Below are positions 40,685 to 48,115 of a stretch of DNA of 52,735 nucleotides, in pieces (within the stretch, counting starts at the first letter, position 1; each line of letters starts with the position of its first letter). The translations under genes and the position numbers were made by a program. Below the pieces are notes generated by a model. It was not told the origin of the DNA and did no database searches. It worked only from the letters and a program-made list of their open reading frames with translations. Source of the stretch: Bradyrhizobium sp. (lineage in GTDB: Bacteria > Pseudomonadota > Alphaproteobacteria > Rhizobiales > Xanthobacteraceae). The stretch covers positions 1-52,735 of the forward strand of contig NZ_JAURXB010000274.1 of the NCBI RefSeq assembly GCF_030654605.1. Direction: 5' to 3'.

Positions 40685-42040
40685 GTGAACTCGAACCGCC
40701 TCGTCCCTGCGTCGCAGCTGCCTTCCACTGCGTCCTTGCGTCCGGATTTCATCTGGGGCGTCTCGACCTCCAGCTTCCAGATCGAAGGCGCGACCACGGA
40801 AGACGGCCGCGGACCCAGCATCTGGGACGTCACCTGTCAAAACGGTGAAATCAGGAACCGCGACACCGGCGACATCGCGTGTGACCATTACCATCGCTAC
40901 CGCGAGGATGTCGCGCTGATGCAGCGGCTGGGCGTTCAGGCCTATCGGTTCTCGGTCGCCTGGCCGCGGGTGCTGCCGCAGGGCCGGGGACTGGTCAACG
41001 AGCCCGGCCTCGCCTTCTACGACCGGCTGATCGACGAATTGCTGGCCGCCGGCATCGAACCCTGGCTGTGCCTGTATCACTGGGATCTGCCGCAGGCGCT
41101 GGAGGATCTCGGCGGATGGCAGAACCGTGAATCGGTCGTATGGTTTGCCGACTACACGACGCTGATCGCCGGACGTTTCGGCGATCGTGTCAAGCGCTTT
41201 GCGACCTTCAACGAGCCCTCGATCTTCAATCTGTTCAGCCGCTCGCTGGGCAAGCGGGACCGCAGCAGCGAAGCCGGTCTTTACCGGGCGACGCACCACG
41301 TCAATCTCGCCCATGGCGCGGCCGTGGACGTGTTACGCGAGAAAGTTCAGGGCGCCTCGATCGGGTGCATTCACAATCTTCAGCCGTGCCTGCCTTCCGG
41401 CGCGAGCGAAGCCGACGCGGCGGCGGCCGCGCGCCTGGGCGTTTACTGGAACGGCGCCTTCCCCGATCCGCAATGCCGCGGCGAATATCCACCCTCGATG
41501 CGGACCGTCATCGAGCCGCATTTGCAGCCGGGCGACCTCGCGCGCATTTGCCGCCCGCTCGACTGGTTTGGATTGAACCATTACAGCCCGGTCTACGTAA
41601 AGGCACAGCCGACGGCGATGCTGGGCTTCGACTTCGGCGAAAAACCGGCCGGCGTTGCCCTGACGCAGATCGGATGGCCGATCGATCCGCCAGCCTTCGG
41701 CGAAACGCTGCGGCTCGTCCACGAGCGCTACCGCTTGCCGATCTATGTGCTCGAAAACGGATATGGCGGCAACGACAGGCCCGACGCGAGCGGCGCCGTG
41801 ACCGATCCCGAGCGGATCGATTTTCTGCGTGGTTACATCGGCGCGATGAATGCCGCCGCCGCCGACGGCGTCGATGTCAGGGGCTACTTCGTCTGGTCGC
41901 TGCTCGACAATTTCGAATGGATGTCGGGGTACAGTGATCGGTTCGGCCTGGTCTATGTCGACTATGCCTCGCTGCAACGCATTGCGAAGTCGTCGTTCCA
42001 CTGGTACGCGGACCTGATCAAGGCGGCACGTCAGCGATGA
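40685..42040 (+). CDS. GH1 family beta-glucosidase
   Basis: 451 residues from the GTG at 40685 (GGAAGGG site). A longer GTG frame from 40649 is possible. TIM-barrel GH1: PDFIWGVSTSSFQIEGAT at the start (sugar-binding Gln), YRFSVAWPRVLPQGRG, CLYHWDLPQALEDLGGW, acid/base Glu in FATFNEPSIFN and nucleophile Glu in IYVLENGYGG. YFVWSLLDNFEWMSGYSDRFG ends the barrel. It hydrolyses beta-glucosides or cellobiose in the cytosol. Its stop overlaps the glucokinase start (ATGA), so glucose released is phosphorylated next. Confidence 0.93.
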   Translation: MNSNRLVPASQLPSTASLRPDFIWGVSTSSFQIEGATTEDGRGPSIWDVTCQNGEIRNRDTGDIACDHYHRYREDVALMQRLGVQAYRFSVAWPRVLPQGRGLVNEPGLAFYDRLIDELLAAGIEPWLCLYHWDLPQALEDLGGWQNRESVVWFADYTTLIAGRFGDRVKRFATFNEPSIFNLFSRSLGKRDRSSEAGLYRATHHVNLAHGAAVDVLREKVQGASIGCIHNLQPCLPSGASEADAAAAARLGVYWNGAFPDPQCRGEYPPSMRTVIEPHLQPGDLARICRPLDWFGLNHYSPVYVKAQPTAMLGFDFGEKPAGVALTQIGWPIDPPAFGETLRLVHERYRLPIYVLENGYGGNDRPDASGAVTDPERIDFLRGYIGAMNAAAADGVDVRGYFVWSLLDNFEWMSGYSDRFGLVYVDYASLQRIAKSSFHWYADLIKAARQR

Positions 42041-43020
42041 AAGCAGCGTCTCCAGGACAAGCCGGCCGGACCGTGCTGCTTGCCGACATCGGCGGGACCA
42101 ATGCGCGCTTCGCGCTTCTGGCCGGGGGGGCGGTCGGCAGGATTACCCATATGGCGGTCCGCGACCACGGCAGCTTTCGCGAAGCGCTCGACACCTATCT
42201 CGGCAGTGTGCAGGAGGCCGGCACCATCAGCGCCGCGTTTCTGGCTGCTGCCGGCGTGATCGACAACGGCCGTTGCGCCCTCACCAACAATTCCTGGGTG
42301 ATCGACGCTGAGGAACTGCGCGCCGTCTACGGATTCACCACCGTCCGCCTGCTCAACGATTTCGAAGCCCTGGCGTGGGGCCTGTCCTACCTTCCCGCTG
42401 ACAAACTCCTCCCCCTCGGCGGCGGACTGCCGGTCGCGGAGGCACCACTGGCGGCGCTCGGCCCCGGCACGGGCCTCGGAATGGCAGCCTGCATCCCGCA
42501 CGCAACCGGACGCCTCGTGCTGTCGAGCGAGGGCGGCCATTCCACCATGGCCGGCAGTTCGTCACGCGAGGACGCCGTCATCGGCCTGCTGCGCCAGCGA
42601 CTGGGACATGTCTCGGCCGAACACGTTCTTTCCGGTGGCGGGCTGGAAAATCTCCACCAGGCGCTGGCTGCGCTCGACGACCTCGCGCTGCCGGGACGCC
42701 GCGCCGCCGAGATCACGCAGGCCGGCATCGAGGGCACCTGTCCGACCAGCCGCGCCGCCATCGACATGTTCTGCGCGATGCTCGGTACGGTCGCCGGCAA
42801 TCTCGCGCTGACGCTCGGCGCGAAAGGCGGAATATTCATTGCCGGTGGCATTCTGCGCCATATGCCCGAATATCTCGCCCGCTCGCAATTTCGCGCACGC
42901 TTCGAAGACAAGGGCCGGCTTCGCGAGTATCTCGAACCGATTCCGGTCTGGCTGATTCTGGACGACGACGCCGCATTCGTCGGCCTGCATGCACTGGCGG
43001 AGGTCGAACGCATTGGCTGA
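42037..43020 (+). CDS. glk: Glucokinase
   Basis: 327 residues, Glk (E. coli-type, ROK-unrelated) glucokinase. The ATP-binding phosphate loop is LLADIGGTNARFALLAGG. The sugar and catalytic segment LTNNSWVIDAEEL and LLNDFEALAWGLSYL holds the catalytic Asp. GPGTGLGMAACIP and SSEGGHSTMAGSS follow, with the adenosine motif FIAGGILRHMPEYLARSQFRARFEDKG. It phosphorylates glucose released by the GH1 enzyme. It overlaps the GH1 gene by 4 bases and the following kinase gene by 8. Confidence 0.93.
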   Translation: MKAASPGQAGRTVLLADIGGTNARFALLAGGAVGRITHMAVRDHGSFREALDTYLGSVQEAGTISAAFLAAAGVIDNGRCALTNNSWVIDAEELRAVYGFTTVRLLNDFEALAWGLSYLPADKLLPLGGGLPVAEAPLAALGPGTGLGMAACIPHATGRLVLSSEGGHSTMAGSSSREDAVIGLLRQRLGHVSAEHVLSGGGLENLHQALAALDDLALPGRRAAEITQAGIEGTCPTSRAAIDMFCAMLGTVAGNLALTLGAKGGIFIAGGILRHMPEYLARSQFRARFEDKGRLREYLEPIPVWLILDDDAAFVGLHALAEVERIG

Positions 43021-43996
43021 AATTTCGCGGGGCATCGTCACCCTCACCATCAATCCCGCCGTCGACGCCTCGACGTCGGTGAAGAAACTGGCGCCCTTCA
43101 CCAAGATGCGCTGCGCGCCGGCGCGCCGCGATCCCGGCGGCGGTGGCATCAACGTGGCCCGCGTTCTCGGACGACTTGGCATCGCCGCGCCGGCCATTTA
43201 CACGGCCGGCGGCGCAACCGGACAATTGCTCGGCGCCCTGGTCGCGCGCGAAGGCGTGCAGGGCCTCATGGTCCCGGTCCAGAACGAGACGCGGGAGGAT
43301 CTGACGGTTTACGACGAGACCACCCGCGAGCAATTTCGCTTCGTCTTTCCCGGATCGCCGCTCGGCGAATCCGAGTGGCAGGAATGCCTGGAATCGATCG
43401 CGCGCATCGAACCGCGGCCGGCGTTTGTGATCGCCAGCGGCAGCCTGCCGGCGGGCGTACCGGAAGATTTTTATGGCAAACTGGCGCAGGCTTGCAGGGC
43501 AAACAGCAAGGTCATCGTGGATACCTCCGGCCGCTTCCTGAAGGCGGCACTCGAACAAGGCGTCTATCTCATCAAGCCCAATCTTCGCGAGTTTCAGGAA
43601 CTGGCTGGCATGACGGCCTCGGATGATGCTTCGTTGATCGAGGCGGGACGGCGCCTGATCGGTCGCAGCCAGGTCGAGGTGATCGCGCTCTCGATGGGGC
43701 CGGACGGCGCCCTGCTGATCACGCGGGATCTGGCCCTGCGCGCCAACGGCCTCGCGATCGAGCCGGTCAGCGTGTCCGGCGCCGGAGACAGTTTTCTGGC
43801 GGCGATGGTCTGGAGCCTTTCCAACAACGACAGTCTCGAAACCGCCCTGCGCTACGGGGTTGCCGGCGGTTCCGCCGCGCTGCTCAGTCCGGGGACCGAC
43901 CTTTGCCGGCCGCAGGACATGCACCGCCTGGTCGCGGAGGTGATGGTCAGGCCGATCATGTCGCAAAACCCCCTGCCCGATCCAGCTCATGAATAG
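43013..43996 (+). CDS. PfkB-family sugar kinase (1-phosphofructokinase/6-phosphofructokinase II type)
   Basis: About 327 residues from the TTG at 43013, which has GGAGG 9 bases before and sits in the last codons of glk. An upstream ATG at 42989 has no good ribosome site. The chain IVTLTINPAVDASTSVKKL, GGGGINVARVLGRLG, FIVIASGSLPAG-like FVIASGSLPAGVPEDFY, LIKPNLREFQEL, and the GAGDSFLAAM anion hole with the catalytic Asp match FruK/PfkB. Given glucose from GH1 and Glk upstream, phosphorylation of fructose 6-phosphate is plausible. Genes for a phosphoglucose isomerase are not in the window. Confidence 0.9.
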   Translation: MAEISRGIVTLTINPAVDASTSVKKLAPFTKMRCAPARRDPGGGGINVARVLGRLGIAAPAIYTAGGATGQLLGALVAREGVQGLMVPVQNETREDLTVYDETTREQFRFVFPGSPLGESEWQECLESIARIEPRPAFVIASGSLPAGVPEDFYGKLAQACRANSKVIVDTSGRFLKAALEQGVYLIKPNLREFQELAGMTASDDASLIEAGRRLIGRSQVEVIALSMGPDGALLITRDLALRANGLAIEPVSVSGAGDSFLAAMVWSLSNNDSLETALRYGVAGGSAALLSPGTDLCRPQDMHRLVAEVMVRPIMSQNPLPDPAHE

Positions 43997-45083
43997 CGAC
44001 AGCTACATCGTTCCCAGCGAGCAGCGCCTGCTCTCCCGCTTCTGGCAGAGCGCGCGCGGCTTTTGGGGCGGCGCGACGGCCCCGTGGGCCTGGCTGCTCA
44101 CCGTGCTGCTGATCGCCACCGTGCTGCTGCAGCTGTTGACCCAATACTCGCTGAATTTCTGGAATCGAGATTTCTTCAATGCCGTCGAACGCAAGGATGG
44201 CGCAGAGCTGCTGGCGCAGGCATGGCGATTCTTGCCGCTGGCCGCGGCCAGCCTCGCGCTGGCCGTTTTCTCGGTGTGGGGCCGCATGACCCTGCAACGG
44301 AAATGGCGCGCATGGCTGAGCAACCATCTCTACGAATACTGGCTGGAACGCGACCATTATGTCCGGCTCAGATTCATGCCGGGGGAGCACCAGGCCCCGG
44401 AATATCGCATCGCCGAGGACGCCAGGCTTGCCACCGACCTGCCGGTCGACCTCGTGCTCGGGCTGTTCTCCTCGCTGATCACCGGCATCACCTTTATCGG
44501 CATCCTCTGGAAGGTGGGTGGTAGCTCGACCATCGACCTGTTCGGCCTGGTGCTGACCATTCCCGGCTACCTCGTGGTGGCGGTGATCGTTTACTCCATC
44601 ATCGTTGCGGCGGCGATGGTGCTGATCGGCAGCCGCCTGACCCACGTCGTGGAAAGCAACAAGCGAGCCGAAGCCGAGTTGCGCGCGATAGGAACCCACA
44701 TCCGCGAGAGCGGCGAAGGTAAGACGTTGCCTGACAACATCAAGGACCGGCTTGCTGCCGTCAGCACGGCGCTGCGGGCGGTGATTGCCACGTGGCTGGA
44801 CTATTGCTGGCAACTCATGCGCCTGACCGTGGTCACGCACAGCAACACGTTGCTGGCCCCGGTTGTCGGCTTGCTGCTCTGCATGCCGAAATACGTCGCC
44901 GGGACGATGCTGCTCGGCGAGGTGGTCCAGGCGGCCGCAGCCTTTGTCGTGGTGCAGGGTGCCTGCAACTGGTTCACCGACAACTATATTCGCCTGGCCG
45001 ATTGGGCCGCCTCCGCCAACCGCGTCGCATCGCTGCTGCTGGCGCTGGACCGGATCGACCCGCCCGACGCCAGCGCAGCGTGA
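43989..45083 (+). CDS. SbmA/BacA-like ABC transmembrane protein lacking an ATPase domain
   Basis: 364 residues, ABC_membrane_2 type, with about six or seven hydrophobic segments. WLLTVLLIATVLLQLLTQYS is followed by the family motif LNFWNRDFFNAVERKDG. Then come the SVWGRMTLQRKWRAWLSNHLYEYWL segment, two central TMs (LVLGLFSSLITGITFIGILW, FGLVLTIPGYLVVAVIVYSI), and QGACNWFTDNYIRLADWAASANRVASLLLALD. In YddA/BclA proteins a nucleotide-binding domain follows this last stretch, but here the chain ends PPDASAA. SbmA and BacA also lack one and import peptides by proton motive force. Its start overlaps the sugar-kinase stop by 8 bases. Substrate unknown. Confidence 0.85.
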   Translation: MNSDSYIVPSEQRLLSRFWQSARGFWGGATAPWAWLLTVLLIATVLLQLLTQYSLNFWNRDFFNAVERKDGAELLAQAWRFLPLAAASLALAVFSVWGRMTLQRKWRAWLSNHLYEYWLERDHYVRLRFMPGEHQAPEYRIAEDARLATDLPVDLVLGLFSSLITGITFIGILWKVGGSSTIDLFGLVLTIPGYLVVAVIVYSIIVAAAMVLIGSRLTHVVESNKRAEAELRAIGTHIRESGEGKTLPDNIKDRLAAVSTALRAVIATWLDYCWQLMRLTVVTHSNTLLAPVVGLLLCMPKYVAGTMLLGEVVQAAAAFVVVQGACNWFTDNYIRLADWAASANRVASLLLALDRIDPPDASAA

Positions 45084-45194
45084 CCGCCTGCAATCGAAAC
45101 GCATCGACGGGCTGCATCATTGATTCAGCGCAAGGCGTTTGGCGGGTGCGGCGGGTATTGGAATAAATCACTGTTGGACAGAGGTACGACTGCC

Positions 45195-45476
45195 ATGAAG
45201 ATCAAATATCGATACCTGATTGGCGCATTGGCTGTGGCGGTTGGCGGCGGCGGCCTGATCTCGACGGCCAGCGCCCAGAGTTGCCAGGATTTATGGGTCG
45301 AGCGCAATTCCTACTACAAGCAGGCCGGCTACTGCTTCAAGACGTCCCGCGCGATCTCCTATTTCGGTAACGGGGGCTGCATCTATGACATCGAGGCCAG
45401 CGTGCCGCTGCCGCGCGGTATCCGTGCCCGCATCGCCGAGATCACCCGGATCGAGCGGCGCAGCGGCTGCAATTGA
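45195..45476 (+). CDS. Small secreted YARHG-domain protein
   Basis: 93 residues. A signal peptide (MKIKYRYLIGALAVAVGGGGLISTASA) is followed by a YARHG domain: SCQDLWVERNSYYKQAGYCFKTSRAISYFGNGGCIYD. Four or five Cys (SCQ, GYC, GGC, SGC) suggest disulfides. YARHG domains are extracytoplasmic and their ligand is unknown. The ATG at 45195 opens the signal peptide, whereas an ATG at 45120 would put a non-hydrophobic leader first. It is followed 43 bases later by another secreted protein and may be co-transcribed with it. Confidence 0.85.
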   Translation: MKIKYRYLIGALAVAVGGGGLISTASAQSCQDLWVERNSYYKQAGYCFKTSRAISYFGNGGCIYDIEASVPLPRGIRARIAEITRIERRSGCN

Positions 45477-45519
45477 GGAACGCCCGTTGGAGAACGGAAA
45501 GCAGCTGAAAGGGGCGCAC

Positions 45520-46008
45520 ATGATCGTGAGAGTTCTTCTCGCCGTGCTCGCCTGCGTCATCGGCGGCAACGCCGTCGCCGCACCGGGCTGGACCAGGCCG
45601 CAACTTCCCGCGGCGCTCGGCTTTATCGTCATGCAGTGCGACCAGCGCGAATTCTGTTTCGCGATCGCCTGCCCCGACAAGAAGCTGCAGCTCGTCAACA
45701 TTTCGCCCGGCGGCGGCCCGATGGGCAATCCGGACGTCGGCGCTAGCGGCGGCGCCGCGAAACTGACCGTGGGCAAGGAAGTATTTTCGCTGTCATTCAG
45801 CTGGGACGACAGCATCCTGGAACGGGTGGGCAATGCCGGAAGCCGCAGCGAATTGCCGGTCGCGGCGTTGATGGCGCTGGCCCGGACCACCGGCAGGATC
45901 GAAGGCACCAACACCGCGCCGGTCAAGGCTATCCTCCCCAGCAGCGGGCTGAAGCAGCATTGGCCCGTGATCGCCAGGACATGCGGACTTCCCGAACTGC
46001 CGCGCTGA
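45520..46008 (+). CDS. Secreted hypothetical protein (162 aa)
   Basis: Signal peptide MIVRVLLAVLACVIGGNAVAA, then GFIVMQCDQREFCFAIACPDKKLQLVNISPGGG and FSLSFSWDDSILERVG. Cys at MQCDQ, FCFAIACP and RTCGLP form a possible disulfide set. An AAAGGGG site precedes the ATG. No family is recognised. The end is convergent with the secreted protein on the minus strand, with 18 bases between. Confidence 0.65.
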   Translation: MIVRVLLAVLACVIGGNAVAAPGWTRPQLPAALGFIVMQCDQREFCFAIACPDKKLQLVNISPGGGPMGNPDVGASGGAAKLTVGKEVFSLSFSWDDSILERVGNAGSRSELPVAALMALARTTGRIEGTNTAPVKAILPSSGLKQHWPVIARTCGLPELPR

Positions 46009-46026
46009 CCAGCGGTGTCCGCTGCT

Positions 46027-46866
46027 TTACCGTTCGAAATGCGCCGGATTCTCGACGACGCCGTTCTCGCAAAACCGCTGGAAGGTTCCCAGTCGCGAGC
46101 CGAGGTCGGACAGGTTGATGACATAGCTTCGGCCCGCCAGCGTCAAGTCCAGGTCACCGGCCGCCTTGATCGACGCCAGCAGCGGCGCGCCGATTTCGGC
46201 ATAGTGAATATCCGCATCCCAGTTCAGGCTGCGCGAAAGGACCGACTTCGTCTTGTAGAGATTGCGGAACGTCAGCGGAACCGGGGCTGATCCGCTCGCC
46301 GTATTCGCCGCGCGCGCGGAGATCATGCCGGGTTCGCTATCGCGCAATTTGACCGACGGCTGAACCAGCAACACGAAATAGTTCGATTTCATGCAAACGA
46401 ATTCGAGCAGTCCGATCCCAGCCTCGACCCCGCTGTCCTGCTGTTTCGGCAGCAGCGCGGGCAGGTCCTTGTACTCCTTGCTGGGCTTGTGGATCTGCCA
46501 GCCGCCCGTCGTGACCTTCACCGCCTCTGCGGCAGGGGCAACGGCGGGATCGACGCCTGCGGGTTTCGTCTTGCAGGGGCCTGAGTCAACCGGCGGCTTT
46601 TTGAGGATGAAGGCATCGCCCGGCAGCAAGTCGCCGCTGATCGTGACCTGATGTCCCTCGAACGGCCGGAGATCGAACTCCCGGCCGTCGGCATTGCTCG
46701 GACGGATTTCGTAACCGTCGGACGAGACGAAGATTCCGTTGGCGACGCAGCCGACGATGGTTTTCGGCACCGGCTTTGACGCGACCACCGGGGCGATACC
46801 CACAAAGCCTGCTGCCGCGAGGACGGCGAAGAGGCCGACAGCGACCCTATGACTTCTGGTTGACAT
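46027..46866 (-). CDS. Secreted hypothetical protein (279 aa)
   Basis: From the ATG at 46866 it has a signal peptide (MSTRSHRVAVGLFAVLAAAG to about 27). A short N-domain follows, with IVGCVANGIFVSSDGYEIRP and HQVTISGDLLPGDAFILKKP, which resembles a small beta-barrel or OB-like domain of secreted proteins. After a Pro/Ala linker there is a larger domain (LLEFVCMKSNYFVLLVQPSV, FRNLYKTKSVLSRSLNWDAD, AGRSYVINLSDLGSRLGTFQ). I recognise no family. It lies 94 bases after the zinc-ribbon gene and is likely the last gene of that minus-strand array, thus a candidate member of the same system. Confidence 0.7.
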   Translation of the reverse strand: MSTRSHRVAVGLFAVLAAAGFVGIAPVVASKPVPKTIVGCVANGIFVSSDGYEIRPSNADGREFDLRPFEGHQVTISGDLLPGDAFILKKPPVDSGPCKTKPAGVDPAVAPAAEAVKVTTGGWQIHKPSKEYKDLPALLPKQQDSGVEAGIGLLEFVCMKSNYFVLLVQPSVKLRDSEPGMISARAANTASGSAPVPLTFRNLYKTKSVLSRSLNWDADIHYAEIGAPLLASIKAAGDLDLTLAGRSYVINLSDLGSRLGTFQRFCENGVVENPAHFER

Positions 46867-46960
46867 CACACTTCTCTCTCGAAAACCCACCCATTGAACA
46901 CCCGGGAAATCGCGGTCCATTGATCTGGAACAAACCCGCCGCCAGCTGCGGCCTGCCTTC

Positions 46961-48115
46961 TCACGCCAATCCCGCTCCGCATTCGCCACAGAAACGATCA
47001 GCCGTGCCGACAGGACGGCCACATTGCTGGCAGAAGCGCCGCGCCGCATTTACCTCGCTGCCTGCTGTCGATCCCGCCATGTTCGCCGATGCCGTTGCCC
47101 GACGCGAAGCTTGCTCGCCTTGCTTCCCGGCGGGGATGGCCGCAAGCGCGTCGGTTACAAGCGATCGGAACGCTTGAAGCAACACGGCCTCACCCAGCGT
47201 TCCCAACCTCACTCCATTGGCGCGCGCCTCCACTCCCCACAGGCCCACAAATGTCCGCATGCCTCCCAATTGGTTCCATGTCGCTTGCAAGTTCGCTTCG
47301 GAAATCGTCGTCAGCGTGCTCCAGGCCAGTGGCGCCAGCAACAGCCGACGCACCGGTTCGAACGCCGCAACCAGTCCGTATTCGCGGTCCGGTCCGGCCT
47401 CGATGATCGATGCGCTCACGAGATCGGCCAGCCCCTTGTCGATCGCGCCCTGGTTCATTTCAGGCACGTTCGGCAGCAGGCGGCGGAAGATCGGAACCAG
47501 CCAGCGATAGTCCTCCGAGGTGAGTCCTGCCCCCATGGCGACGCGAACAGCCGCAGCCTTCAGCAACGGCGCCGGAGTACGATCACGTGCAAGTAACGAC
47601 TCGAGCTCCTCTTCACGCAGCGCATCCAGCACCGCGCCCAGCATCAGGAACCCCTCGGGCGTCAGCTCCAGCTGGACGTCAGGATCGTTGGTTGCACTAT
47701 CGAGCGCAAGCTGGGCGGTCATGATGGCGGCGATGTCGTCTTCCGCGAGCGGCCAGGCAACCATCCACTCGCCGGCTCCGCGCTCGACGAACGACACCAG
47801 GCGGCCGTTGGTCTCGTCCGACGCGAAAGCCTGCAGGCGACTTAATCCGGCCGGCCCCCCCGCAGTGACCACGACCTGCAGGGCTGGCGCCGCAAGCGCC
47901 GCGGCGGCCGGCATCCAGCTTGCCGTCGGAGCGCCGGCTTCATCCAGAATGCCTGCCTCCCTGAGCGTGGTGGAGTCGTCGGATGCAGGGCTTGCGGCAG
48001 GCAGGTCACGAACCGGAGAAAGCGAGCCCTGGGTGCCGGCCGCACGCAGGAGCATCTGCAATTGCGCCGTCGACATCGAAACCGTGCGGGGCTCTACGCT
48101 GACCTGGGTGTTCAT
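46961..48115 (-). CDS. Zinc-ribbon protein A, partner of the large multidomain protein
   Basis: 384 residues. The first 340 residues are mostly helical, without a known domain. Key stretches are WMVAWPLAEDDIAAIMTAQL, LGAVLDALREEELESLLARD, SEDYRWLVPIFRRLLPNVPE and GVRLGTLGEAVLLQAFRSL. The end is a C4 zinc ribbon, RFCQQCGRPVGTADRFCGEC. It is paralogous to the protein at 51060-52037 over its whole length (ELESLLAR, RWL..I....P, IDKGLADLV versus LLAGLDVLA, and the ribbon). No signal peptide, so it is cytosolic. Its ATG overlaps the stop of the large gene (ATGA), so the pair are made together. It might act as an adaptor or chaperone of the large protein. This is inference. Confidence 0.8.
   Translation of the reverse strand: MNTQVSVEPRTVSMSTAQLQMLLRAAGTQGSLSPVRDLPAASPASDDSTTLREAGILDEAGAPTASWMPAAAALAAPALQVVVTAGGPAGLSRLQAFASDETNGRLVSFVERGAGEWMVAWPLAEDDIAAIMTAQLALDSATNDPDVQLELTPEGFLMLGAVLDALREEELESLLARDRTPAPLLKAAAVRVAMGAGLTSEDYRWLVPIFRRLLPNVPEMNQGAIDKGLADLVSASIIEAGPDREYGLVAAFEPVRRLLLAPLAWSTLTTISEANLQATWNQLGGMRTFVGLWGVEARANGVRLGTLGEAVLLQAFRSLVTDALAAIPAGKQGEQASRRATASANMAGSTAGSEVNAARRFCQQCGRPVGTADRFCGECGAGLA

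Noticed and set aside
44003..44323. Possible ATPase-domain remnant around the SbmA/BacA-like gene
   Set aside because: No Walker or LSGGQ motif was found in any frame at 43.9-45.2 kb, so the protein seems naturally without this domain.
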